Source: Bubalus kerabau (lineage: Eukaryota; Chordata; Mammalia; Artiodactyla; Bovidae). Taken from it: DNA of 64,000 bases. Below, piece by piece: positions 48,066-58,448 of the stretch. Position 1 is the stretch's first letter. Each line of letters begins with the position of its first letter. The position numbers and the translations under genes are program-made. The notes under the pieces were generated by a model. It made no database searches. It was not told the DNA's origin and was given only the letters and a program-made list of their open reading frames with translations. The stretch is from the NCBI RefSeq assembly GCF_029407905.1, contig NC_073643.1:27618001-27682000 (forward strand), written 5' to 3'.

Positions 48066-50417
48066 TGAACAGCTCCCTAGGAACTGATTCCCACCATCAA
48101 TCCTGGAGATTGTATACAATCTATTACATTGAAATAATATTGGCTGTAGGCTAGAGAAAGTTAGTCATAGACCTATTCCTTCTGTGCAGATTCCCAGTAG
48201 AAACCAAATGCTATTGAAACAGGGTAATGAAGAGTCATAGCTAAAGGCAATCTTCAAACAATCGTGTTTTTCAAATCCATATGTTTGGGACATTCAGAAA
48301 ATATGAGCAGGAACATGCTTATTGCTCACAAGTTAAAGAACGCTGTGATCCAGGAAAATAAAACATTATTGGTGTTAACTTCTAATTGAAAGGTGATTAA
48401 ATTTATATTAATCCTAATGCATTTTTGAGACTATGTCCAACCTGCAGAAACCTTTTCAGCTGATGACAAAGATGAGGAACTGGGATACTAGAAGAACTAA
48501 GCTCAGAAGTCCTAACCTTGGCCTCATTGATAGCTGAGTACCAGAAATCCTCCCCCCACCCCCCCCAACCCAGGTAAGTCCAAACATGATGACTCTTCCT
48601 TGAGAAAAGCTCTGCCTTAAAATTAGGTGGGGATCAAGCTCAAGGTGCTGGAGGGGTGTGTGGCTCCTCATTCCCAGCTTGAGGACCACAGTGCCTTCCC
48701 ACTTTGGAAATCCTTCCATCAGAAATGTGGTCAAGTCCTGACCCACCAAGTATTGTTGTAAGAAAGACATTCTTTTCTGCTGCCTATCCATTTGGGAGGA
48801 CACACAAGGTTTAAAATGGTAATTAGATATTCAGTGTGGATTACTGTTTGACTATTATACACAATCCCTCATTTTGGTCCAGAAGAAAGAGAGTGGGCTA
48901 CATGAATAAAAGTCAAGGCTTGAACAATATAGACCCACAGGTAGAGTTCAAAAATGAAAGTAAAACCTGCGAGTTGGTTTCACGTAAACATAATTCAGAA
49001 ATATACTTAAGGATTTAATGGTAAGGTTAAGAAAAATGAGAAGCTCAACACTGAATTTTACTGACACATATGCACAGTCCTTCATAGTATTTCTAAACTT
49101 CTCTCATGTACAATTTTAGACGGACCAGTAGTTCACAGGCCAGGAAATAAATTCTCTGAATTTGTACTAGCTTTGACAGAAGGAGAACACAGAAAAATAT
49201 CCCACCCCGAAGATTCTTAAAATGTGATATAGGCAAACATATGTATAGGAATTTATGCTGTAAACGGTTTTTCTTCTTGGCAGGCTGGGGTAGGAGTACA
49301 GTCAACAACAAAAATTTACTTTGAAAAATATGAAAACATTCCCCTCAATATTTATATGATATTTTATTTTGAGATTGTTGGAAAAGCATATAAGAACAAA
49401 ATCCAAATGCTTGTACAAAGTCTTCAGTTTGGGAACCTCATGTTATTGGTCATAGCTGTGGATTGATGAAAAATGGTATATTACTATATACTCTAGCTGT
49501 ACAGACATGCCTGTTCTTCTCACTTCAAAATAAAACAATCTCTATTTTAAATTGTGTAAATATTAACATAATATGTACAATGCATTCACGAAATATATGG
49601 AACATACCATTATACAAACATAGGTAAAAGCAGTCAATTTAGAAATGGAGATATCAAATAGATACAGTTGTCAGACACCTCCAATATCACCTTCTGACCA
49701 CTGCTTCTATTGCAGCTGAATTGAGTCCAAGAAAAACAAACAAAAATGTTTTTAGGTGTCATAACTGATAGAAACTAAGTTCATGTTGAAACTGAAAGAA
49801 TTCTGTTTAAGCAAGACCATCTCTGGGCAAAGAGTTAGGAGCTCAATAAATACTAGTTGATTGTTCACCTAAGACTTCTGCTAGTAACATTTTAAATAAT
49901 AAATTCAGACTATATATATTCAATGAAGTGTTATTTAATAAGACATTCATATTCCTCTTTACAGCTTAAATAACCAGGTGGCTTACCATCTTTTAACCTG
50001 TCATGAAGTGAAGTCACTGAGACAGTTCTCCGAGACTGAGTACACGTGTGCATATGCAGAAAACCCACAAGGCAGCAACATGTATGCAAACACAGTGAAG
50101 AGTGGAGCCAGGCAGGGATGATTTCAGCGGATAGAGACTTTGGATTCAGTTGAGGTGAACCTAAATACAGGATCTGTTTTTGTGGTTTGCATTTTGAGCA
50201 CCTGAAAAAAAAACACAAAAAACTCCAGGCCTATAGTGCTAGGTATTTTCACTTTTTCAAGGCAGTGCTCTTTTTCTGAACAAAGTTGCAGGATGTTTGA
50301 ATTCTGGGTGAAAGCTTCGGCCAGAATGTTTCTATTCTATATGAAAGTTCTCGCTCCCTTGAACAGTTAAATCTGGAAGGTTGGTGTGAACCACTGGTTT
50401 GTTGCTACGTGCTCTGT

Positions 50418-50634
50418 TTATGCCCGGAGTGGAAACGTTGCTGTGGAACTTCCATTGCTTTCCACAGATCCCTTCTCCTTAGACCCAGCATAGGCACCGA
50501 TAAAAGAGCCATCCTCATTGAAGAGACCGTGGTCACCTTCTCCGTACTCCACTAAGCTGTCGGCACTCTCTGTGGCCTGCATATCCCTGTTAAGGGACCG
50601 AAGGCTTCCTTTGAGAGGTTTTTCGTCACTGTCA
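50418..50634 (-). CDS. CHL1: CHL1 terminal coding exon: distal cytoplasmic tail and stop
   Basis: Last coding exon, with acceptor TTTTCTAG and TAA stop at 50418-50420. It encodes SDSDEKPLKGSLRSLN, then the acidic stretch SLVEYGEGDHG, then DGSFIGAYAG and a C-terminus ending TATFPLRA. FIGAY is the CHL1 form of the L1-family ankyrin-binding motif, which is FIGQY in L1CAM, NrCAM and neurofascin; it links the receptor to the spectrin-actin skeleton. The five exons in the window total 764 nt and translate without a stop until this TAA, giving 253 residues. The exon continues into a long 3' UTR. The gene looks intact. Confidence 0.96.
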
Positions 50635-51676
50635 CTAGAAAATAAAAAAGAATAGTTTGACAAAATCTGAAATATTCCTGGAAAGCAAGATCATGCCAAA
50701 GTGCTAATAGGTTTTAAAAATTTCCAGATAATCACGTTAGCACTGAAGACAGATTCTAAATGACCCTTTCATAAAGAAATCTTTAGAAAGTCATTACCAA
50801 TTTGTGTTATGCTGAGTAACTGAGAAACTTTTCTGCCATTCACAACACTCCTGCTTCCCTTTAAAACTGAGACACGCAGATATTCAATCTGCTTATGTAC
50901 ATAGAAAACAAATGTTATTTCCTACACTTTCAGACCTCCTGGTCATCAAAGCTTGATCTTCTGTCTTTACCTTTGATCCTCCGTATTTTTCCAGATCCTT
51001 CCAAAAATGTCTCTCTCGTCCAGGTTAATCAATTAAATTCTGTTTCTTGTAACCAAAGAACTTCAATACAGTTTATAAATTCAGGTTTGTTAAATTAGAA
51101 AAAGAATAGCTGGCATTTTTAGAATAGGAATGCTACAAGTATCCTGCATTTATGCTCTGAGTTTTATTCTTTAACAAATCCAACTCTGAGTTAGTAAAAT
51201 GTCTTTCAAATGATACAGTTTTCCTCATTTCTAGCTGAGGATTTTTTTTTTAATACCAACATCTTTCACACTATAAAGCTGTATACCAAATGAGAAGATT
51301 TTATAAAATTCTAAAAAGGAAAAATTGGGGGAAAAGGTAATTAGCACATGATGAGCACTTTATAGAATGGGGTAGTAGCTGGTGGTGTCCATCAAATTGT
51401 TCCATTTAGCTCAGTTTTTCTAGAAGCAGGGCAGGATGGTACTTCACTGCCCTCTGTGTTAGGCAGTGCCATATGATTTGCTTTGGAATGAGGTGTCACA
51501 TTAGAGTTAGTGCTCCCTGTGCCATATTCCGGTTCACTGCTGTGGAGACCTGCATACTCACCTACCAGCCAGTGTTCCTAAGGACCAGGATGGCCAGAGC
51601 CATCTATGGTGGACACAGGCATGTGGACACACAACTTAAGAGAGAAAAATATCTGGAGTTGTTTTCACTAGCAGCA

Positions 51677-52936
51677 TAACTACCGCACAATTGCACTCAT
51701 CTCACACGCTAGTAAAGTAATGCTCAAAATTCTCCAAGCCAGACGTCAGCAGTACGTGAACTGTGAACTTCCAGATGTTCAAGCTGGTTTTAGAAAAGGC
51801 AGAGGAACCAGAGATCAAATTGCCAACATCCACTAGATCATCCAAAAAGCAGGAGAGTTCCAGAAAAACATCTATTTCTGCTTGATTGACTATGCCAAAG
51901 CCTTTGACTGTGTGGATCACAATAAAATGTGGAAAATTCTGATAGAGGTGGGAATACCAGACCACCTGACCTGCCTCTTGAGAAACCTATATGCAGGTCA
52001 GGAAGCAACAGTTAGAACTGGACATGGAACAACAGACTGGTTCCAAATAGGAAAAGGAGTACATCAAGGCTGTATATTGTCACCCTGCTTATTTAACTTA
52101 TATGCAGAGTACATCATGAGAAACACTGGGCTGAAAGAAGCACAGGCTGGAATCAAGATTGCCAGAGAAATATCAAGAACCTCAGATATGCAGATGACAC
52201 CACCCTTATGGCAGAAAGTGAAGAGGAACTAAAAAGCCTCTTCATGAAAGTGAAAGAGGAGAGTGAAAAAGTTGGCTTAAAACTCAACATTCAGAAAACG
52301 AAGATCATGGCATCTGGTCCCATCACTTCATGGGAAATAGATGGGGAAACAGTGGCAGACTTTTGGGCTCCAAAATCACTGCAGATGGTGATTGCAGCCA
52401 TGAAATTAAAAGACACTTACTCCTTGGAGGGAAAGTTATGACCAACCTAGATAGCATATTGAAAAGCAGAGACATTACTTTGCCAACAAAGGTCTGTTTT
52501 TCCAGTGGTCATGTATGGATGTGAGAGTTGGATTGTGAAGAAAGCTGAGTGCCGAAGAATTGATGCTTTTGAACTGTGGTGTTGGAGAAGACTCTTGAGA
52601 GTCCCCTGGACTGCAAGGAGATCCAACCAGTCCATTCTGAAGGAGATCAGTCCTGGGTGTTCACTGGAAGGACTGATGTTGAAGCTGAAGCTCCAATACT
52701 TTGGCCACCTCATGCGAAGAGTTGACTCATTGGAAAAGACTCTGATGCTGGGAGGGATTGGGGGCAGGAGGAGAAGGGGACGACAGAGGATGAGATGGCT
52801 GGATGGCATCACTGACTCGATGGACATGAGTCTGAGTGAACTCCGGGAGTTGGTGATGGACAGGGAGGCCTGGCGTGCTGCGATTCATGGGGTTGCAGAG
52901 AGTCGGACACAACTGAGCAACTGTTAACTGAACTGA
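51677..52936 (+). mobile_element. BovB LINE, most of the RT region, antisense to CHL1
   Basis: The longest uninterrupted BovB here, about 1.26 kb, 5'-truncated within the RT domain. Frame 51882-52232 holds the RT segment IDYAKAFDCVDHNK and the GKGVHQGCILSPCLF region. The YADD active-site box lies at about 52184 but in a shifted frame. Frame 52505-52927 carries the C-terminus through RRRRGRQRMRWLDG to the end. At least two frameshifts make it inactive. The 3' end has the ACTGA-type tail. Confidence 0.93.
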
Positions 52937-53097
52937 TAATTCAGACTGTCCTGACTCTTACAATAATTGTTTCCAGAACTAGGATGCTACAGTTACAAAA
53001 ACAAATATGAAGAAAACTAGAAGACCAAATGTGGCATTACCTTACAGGCCAGGCAACGGGATAGCGAAGAAACTATAAGCAGAAGCTGGAAAGATGA

Positions 53098-53147
53098 GAA
53101 TTCACGTATGTTACTGTCCCCTGAATTCACGTATGTTACTGTCCCCT
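53098..53147. repeat. Exact 25-bp tandem duplication
   Basis: The 25-mer beginning 'gaattcacgtatgttact' occurs twice in immediate succession, without mismatch. Confidence 0.95.
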
Positions 53148-53516
53148 GGAATAATCTTCCTGAATACATGTAGTTTTGAGGAAAGGTGATGAAAACTATT
53201 AACTACTCAAAACAAGATGCCAGGTGAAATAGTGCAGGGGGTGGTTTTACCTGGCTTTTTAGAGCAGCCGCAAAACATGAGGGAATGAGTTTTGAATAAG
53301 GCATGTCTTTAGTTTTTTTTCCTTATAAAATTGATCAAGTAATATGTCTTTCAAAAGCATTTTAAACAGTTGCCATAGATCCTCAATGACCCTGGCCTTG
53401 TGGGATTTGAGGCACAGTTTTCTACTTTGTAAAGTTTAAAGTTTTCTTTCTCCCTCCTTTCACCCTTTAATGCTCCTTTTCCTATAAAGTATCTGAAGTC
53501 ATTTACCAAGAAATAT

Positions 53517-53857
53517 CAAGAGTCCCTTGGACTGCAAGGAGATCCAACCGGTCCATTCTAAAGGAGATCAGTCCTGGGATTTCTTTGGAGGGAATGATGC
53601 TACACCTGAAACTCTAGTACTTCGGCCACCTCATGCGAAGAGTTGACTCATTGGAAAAGACTCTGATGCTGGGAGGGATTGGGGGCAGGAGGAGAAGGGG
53701 ACGACAGAGGATGAGATGGCTGGATGGCATCACTGACCTCAATGGATGTGAGTCTGGGTGAACTCCGGGAGTTGGTGATGGACAGGGAGGCCTGGCGTGC
53801 TGCGATTCATGGGGTCACAGAGAGTCGGACACGACTGAGTGACTGAACTGAACTGAA
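53517..53857 (+). mobile_element. BovB LINE 3' end
   Basis: 5'-truncated copy starting at 'agagtcccttggactgc' and ending in (ACTGA)n; antisense to CHL1. Confidence 0.92.
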
Positions 53858-53967
53858 TCAAAGTAACAGAGTGTTTACTAAATGGAGGAAAGAAAAATAA
53901 GCATAGAGGCAAGGAGAGCTTACCATGATGTTCAGATGTACATTGGTTGGTGTGTGTGCGCACTCGC

Positions 53968-54171
53968 GCTTAGTCTCTCAGTCGCGTCTGATTCTTTTGC
54001 AACCCCATGGACTGTCGCTTACCGGGCTCCTCTGTCCATGGAATTCTAGGCAAGAATACTGGAATGGGTTGTCATTTCCTTCTCCAGGGATCCTCCCAAC
54101 CCAGGGACTGAACCCACATCTCCTGCATTGGCAGGCAGATTCTTTACCATCTGAGCAACCTGGGAAGCCCA
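53968..54171 (-). mobile_element. Bov-tA SINE
   Basis: Reverse copy from 'cttagtctctcagtcgcg' to 'gagcaacctgggaagccc', in sense orientation relative to CHL1. Confidence 0.92.
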
Positions 54172-55146
54172 CATAAGTTAATGTAGGAGAGCTAATGAGA
54201 ATATTCCACATCTCTGTTTATAATGATGGATCCAGGGCAGGGGCCAGTCAGAGCCAACTGAGTCTGCTCTGTAATACGGATCCTGGTCGTGTGTGCTAAT
54301 GGTCATATATGCTTGGAAACTGCAACAGCTCCCTTGGCTGCAGTATACAGAGCACATGACTGAAAACAACAGAGTCCTCAACAGGAACAGGTAAGTCAAG
54401 AAGAGGGTGATGGAAAGGTGAAGATGCACAGTGACAACAAGAGAGTGAGAAGGGTAACACACCCTCAAGAGGTACTTACCTCCTACCAGATTTCTTGCAG
54501 TTTCTCCCATTTTGGCACACTTGTGTAAGTTTGGTCCAGGGGTTAAGAGTGACACAATCTTTTTCATCCTTTAAAAGCTGTCTCAACCTTCTTTGGATGA
54601 ACTCTTACCAGCTCATTTTAGACAGCAATAGTTGCTCCCTTTTTTGCTCTTATTCTCTTTAATTAATTACAATCATTTGCATAGATAATTCCCCCCCCAC
54701 ACACACACAGACTAAGTTCATCTTGAGGACATGTTTTGTGACTTAATCACCTTTGTAGGTACACACCGCAGGTACACAAAATACATGTTTATGGGTATAC
54801 ACTGAATACAACCTGAGTTCACAATGGCTACGGTGAGGAGTGACTACAAGATATTTTACCTATTTTATATAGATAATCTCTAAATAACAATACTGTCCTG
54901 TGAATAACACCTTTCAAGGAAATTGTCCAAGCACACAGAGTCTACCTAGGCAGCAGTTACACCTCACACCTCCTTACACAGACATTTGGTTGCTATCAAT
55001 CACTTGTATTACTATTCTTTATAAGGGTGTTAAAATGTAGTCCTGTAAGCTTTAAGTAAAAATGCTTTTTTTTTATATATTTTAAAGTTTATTTAACTTG
55101 ATGGATATATGCTTTGATGCATTTTTAAATGGAGTGGAATGTTTAC

Positions 55147-55219
55147 CTGTATTCTCCAAAGGTTTCATCTTTTGCTGACTGAACTTCAGGGTCTGGATGA
55201 AGATCCTCCTTTTCTTTCA
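55147..55219 (-). CDS. CHL1: CHL1 exon: proximal cytoplasmic tail with HPD motif
   Basis: Short internal exon of 73 nt with donor GTAAAC. It encodes VKEKEDLHPDPEVQ followed by SAKDETFGEY, then the first two bases of a Ser codon. The HPD tripeptide matches the CHL1 motif reported to bind the chaperone Hsc70; this is established for the family and not shown here. FGEY is conserved across the L1 family. In L1CAM an RSLE mini-exon follows this position; here the next exon begins directly with SDSDEK and no such mini-exon was noticed. The 3' splice site is unusual: the tract before TTTAG is a (TG)8 repeat. Because 73 is not a multiple of three, skipping shifts the frame. Confidence 0.93.
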
Positions 55220-55224
55220 CTAAA

Positions 55225-55240
55225 CACACACACACACACA
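55225..55240 (-). promoter_or_regulatory. CHL1: (TG)8 tract at the 3' splice site of the CHL1 HPD exon
   Basis: On the minus strand the intron ends with eight TG repeats and then TTTAG immediately before the exon at 55219. The repeat therefore takes the place of an ordinary polypyrimidine tract. UG repeats are known binding sites for TDP-43, and a (TG)m tract at a CFTR acceptor is a known modulator of exon inclusion. A regulatory role here is inferred. Confidence 0.5.
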
Positions 55241-55481
55241 GGTAGAGGAGTAATGAGTCATTTTTAAAGACATGTATCTTCAAAGCACTGTTAATACGTC
55301 AAGTGTTTTGTGTCTGTACCTATTCACTCACTCGTCTTTCACCTCTTTGTTACCCGAGTCACAGCCTGGTGCAGTTATACATGAATTCAGTATTATGTGG
55401 GCAACATGTCTTAATGAAAGAGTCAAACCTAGTTACAGTCTCTCAATGAAGACCAAATTACTGTATGTACATTTCACTATG

Positions 55482-55675
55482 CTTCCCCTGTGGCTCAGAC
55501 GGTAAAGCATCTGCCTACAATGCAGGAGACCCGGGTTCTATCCCTGGGTCACGAAGTTCCCCTGGAGAAGGAAATGGCAACCCACTCCAATATTCTTGCC
55601 TGGAAAATCCCATGGATGGAGGAGCCCGGTAGGCTACAGTCCACGGGGTCGCAAAGAGTCGGACACAACTAAGCA
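55482..55675 (+). mobile_element. Bov-tA SINE
   Basis: Forward copy beginning 'gcttcccctgtggctcag' and ending near 'cacaactaagca', with similar flanks 'tttcactatgc' and 'tttactatgc'. Confidence 0.92.
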
Positions 55676-56428
55676 ATTTACTATGCTAAACTTCCTCAAA
55701 ATTTCATTGGCTGATATCAGATCTATGTTGTTAAACTAAAGTACTAAAAAGTCTATCATTTGGTTGTTCTCTTCTTACTCCAAACTGCCTCAATAATCAG
55801 AATATTAAAGTCTATAATACCATAGGTTAAATGAGATTTATTCTAAACAGTGGGATATAGAACATGAAGATTGTTGCCTCACTGTGCTCAGAAAACTCGA
55901 ACTAAAATCCCCTGTCATGGCACCTTTTACTACTTACTTGCAGAGAGATGAGAATTTCTCTTGGTTTTGCTGCAGTGTGAAACGCTGACTTGTGTTTAAG
56001 AGCACAGTTTGAAGAAACTCCTTCAGAATCTGGATAAGGTAACACTTCACAAAGGCAATTGGTTGCATATACTCAAAGAGAAATGCTATGTCTCTTTACA
56101 AATTGAATGAAGTTAAAGTATTAACTAGGATGATTTTTATTTATATTTTATGTACCATTAATTCAAGAGGTATTAAACCTGATATATATCAGAGGAATAA
56201 GGGATGCATTCCCAGCAATGGTTAAGTTGAAACAGCTAACTAGTGAACTCAGTACTATTAGAATGTACTAGTGCAAAATATCTCTGGGTCATGAATTTGT
56301 AGAGAGGAATACTATTAAAATATATGTGTGTGATTTAGTAACAAGTCTCCCTAACATCTGTGATATTTTACAGATAGAAAATAGAAGCATGGAAGTATTA
56401 TATGCCTCTCTAAAGCCTATTTTATATA

Positions 56429-56701
56429 CTGCTGCTGCTAAGTCGCTTCAGTCGTGTCCAACTCTGTGCGATCCCATAGATGGCAGCCCACCAGGCTCCT
56501 CTGTCCCTGGGATTCTCCAGGCAAGAACACTGGAGTGGGTTGCCATTTCCTTCTCCAATGCATGAAAGTGAAAAGTCAAAGTGAAGTCGCTCTGTCGTGC
56601 CCGACTCTTAGTGACTCCATGGACTGCAGCCTACCAGGCTCCTCCGTCCACGGGATTTTTCCCAGGCAAGAGAACTGGAGTGGGGTGCCATTGCCTTCTC
56701 C
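56429..56701 (-). mobile_element. Bov-A2 SINE
   Basis: Full dimer in reverse orientation with short flanking repeats of 'tttatatact'. Confidence 0.94.
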
Positions 56702-56885
56702 ATACTTTATATACTAGAAATGAATATTTCATTTTTAAAAAGTGAAATACTTTCATTCATAAAGCAAGTAACTACCTAGAAATAATTCTGTTGATCATAC
56801 ATACACCCTTTGGTTACTTAATAGAGGAATTTTCTTTTCCTCTCAGTACAGTATATAACTAATGTACTAATATAAATAGACTTTA

Positions 56886-57206
56886 TTATTTTTTTTAATT
56901 TTATTTTATTTTTAAACTTTACATAACTGTATTAGTTTTGCCAAATATCAAAATGAATCCGCCACAGGTATACATGTGTGCCCCATCCTGAACCCTCCTC
57001 CCTCCTCCCTCCCCATTCCATCCCTCTGGGTCGTCCCAGTGCACCAGCCCCAAGCATCCAGTATGGTGCATCCAACCTGGACTGGCAACTCATTTCATAC
57101 ATGATATTTTACATGTTTCAATGCCATTCTCCCAAATCTTCCCACCCTCTCCCTCTCCCACAGAGTCCATAAGACTGTTCTATACATCAGTGTCTCTTTT
57201 GCTGTC
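56886..57206 (-). mobile_element. L1 3' end
   Basis: Antisense L1 3' UTR closely similar to 8760-9105, in sense orientation relative to CHL1; truncated before ORF2. Confidence 0.9.
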
Positions 57207-57276
57207 TAGTAATTAAAACAATTGAAGATGTCTCAGATGTCTCTTACGAAGGTCTCCTAGAAATTAAATGTTAGGT

Positions 57277-57486
57277 GTGAAAGTGAATTGCTCAGTCGTG
57301 TCTGATTCTTTGCAACCCCATGGACTGTAACCTGCCAGGCTCCTCGGTCCATGGTATTCTCCAGGCAAGAATACTGGAGTGGGTTGCCATTTCCTCCACC
57401 AGGGGATCTTCCCAACCCTGGAATCAAACCCAGGTCTCCTGCATTCCAGGCAGATTCTTTATCATCTAAGCTACCTGGGATGTCCT
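57277..57486 (-). mobile_element. Bov-tA SINE close to the transmembrane exon
   Basis: Reverse copy (sense relative to CHL1) whose head ends 'ctacctgggatgtcc', about 55 nt past the splice donor at 57540-57545. Confidence 0.92.
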
Positions 57487-57545
57487 AAACAGGTAAGTAG
57501 AATTTACTTAGTAAAATTTAAAGTCATAGTAAGAAACAACTTTAC

Positions 57546-57677
57546 CTGAGTACTTTCCGCCTTTGTTCCTCTTCACAAAGCAAACAGTTAACAATATGAG
57601 TGTGAGCAGAGCAATTGCACACATCAGTCCAATAAACCAGCCTTGAGTGGAGATGTCATCGTACAGACCAGCATATT
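57546..57677 (-). CDS. CHL1: CHL1 exon: transmembrane helix and stop-transfer
   Basis: Internal exon of 132 nt, with acceptor TACAACAG and donor GTAAAG. It completes a Glu codon and ends with the first base of a Val codon. It encodes YAGLYDDISTQG, a hydrophobic helix of about 22 residues starting at WFIGLMC and ending at TVCFV, then the basic stop-transfer KRNKGGKYS. In L1-family receptors the juxtamembrane basic segment contacts the cortical cytoskeleton. The exon has phase 1 at both ends in splicing terms, so skipping it would keep the frame and remove the membrane anchor; whether that happens is not visible here. A Bov-tA SINE ends about 55 nt beyond the donor. Confidence 0.95.
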
Positions 57678-58286
57678 CTGTTGTACAAAGAGAAGCACAC
57701 TGAGTCCTGGAAACAGTCTTTGAAACTAAGCCCCTTTGGGGAACATTAAACATCATTTTTAAATAAACAAAATAGCATCACTTTTGTCCTTGGAGTGCCC
57801 CTAGAGGGCATGTGATTTGAAGTACAGTTCATCAGGAGAATCCTGATAAATCGTTAATTCATTGTTCAGAAAGGGCCCTCGCAAACTGCATTTGACTCTG
57901 AGGATGAAAACCAGAGAAACAGTCGAGACAGATCAAAATGAACACAGTAGCAGCAGCAAGCAGGCAAAAGCACAAGCTGCCTTGGTTACATGCAGATTGC
58001 CAAGGAGATTCTGGGGGGTTGTTTTTAGTTTTTGTTATTAACACATGTTAATTAGCCGCAGACATTTTTAGGCAACTACTCTGGTAAAAACAATTAAGAG
58101 GTAAGTCTGGATATTGGTGAGACATGGTTCATTTCGATACTTTTAAAACGCTATGCCAAAACAAATTGACACTATAGTTTTTTACAGCCAATGTACTTCA
58201 TACTTTCAACATAGGAAGTATGTAAATAATCTACAGAGCATAGATGTATTGTCTAAGATGGCTCCAAACAGAATCTCATTTCTCAC
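57678..58286 (-). other. CHL1: CHL1 intron between the stalk and transmembrane exons
   Basis: Short GT-AG intron of 609 nt without a recognisable repeat. It contains one CTCF-like motif at 57798-57811. Confidence 0.85.
57798..57811 (+). promoter_or_regulatory. CTCF-like motif in a CHL1 intron
   Basis: CCCCTAGAGGGCAT matches 12 of 14 core positions, about 120 nt upstream (in gene terms) of the transmembrane exon. Confidence 0.22.
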
Positions 58287-58448
58287 CTCTCCCTCTTGTC
58301 TCAATTACATCTTCAAAAATGCTATTGTTATCAACCCAATTCTTAGTCAAAAGGCGAACTACATGTTCAGCTCCCGGCTCAAATGCCTCTACTGGGTGAA
58401 TCTTTTGAGTAAGATTTACTCCTTCTGATATCTTCCCGACACTTTTAC
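58287..58448 (-). CDS. CHL1: CHL1 exon: membrane-proximal extracellular stalk
   Basis: Internal exon of 162 nt, with acceptor CTTAG and donor GTGAGA. It completes the Ser codon of the preceding exon and ends with one base of a Glu codon. The 53 whole codons include the segments SEGVNLTQKIHPVE, EPGAEHVVRLLTKNW and SIFEDVIETRGR. In CHL1 this is the partial fifth FNIII-like region between the last full FNIII domain and the membrane, where ectodomain shedding is known to occur; no cleavage site can be fixed from sequence. Sequons NLT and NNS are present. The reading frame is open only in the spliced frame, and no overlapping 60-codon minus-strand frame covers it, so it is easy to miss in an ORF scan. 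Confidence 0.92.

Larger units (their letters stand above)
47030..50417 (-). other. CHL1: Putative CHL1 3' untranslated region
   Basis: Follows the CHL1 stop codon with no sign of another coding exon. The sequence is AT-rich with AATAAA-type hexamers (minus strand) at 49363-49368, 47746-47751 and 47053-47058. I place the distal end near 47030 because the last hexamer is followed after about 25 nt by a T-rich stretch. A MIR-like element lies at about 47925-48065. The 3.4-kb length is in the range I recall for mammalian CHL1 mRNAs. The exact end is inferred, and shorter isoforms from the proximal hexamers are possible. Confidence 0.6.
50635..55146 (-). other. CHL1: CHL1 last intron
   Basis: GT-AG intron of about 4.5 kb. 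It holds a long BovB (51677-52936) and a BovB 3' fragment (53517-53857), both antisense to CHL1, and a Bov-tA at 53968-54171. A 25-bp exact tandem duplication lies at 53098-53147. The stretches 50635-51676 and 54172-55146 are AT-rich and show nothing further that I can identify. Confidence 0.85.
55220..57545 (-). other. CHL1: CHL1 intron between the transmembrane and HPD exons
   Basis: GT-AG intron of about 2.3 kb. It contains Bov-tA copies at 55482-55672 and 57277-57486, a Bov-A2 at 56429-56701 and an L1 3' end at 56886-57206. The remaining sequence, mainly 55685-56428, is AT-rich and unremarkable. Confidence 0.85.
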
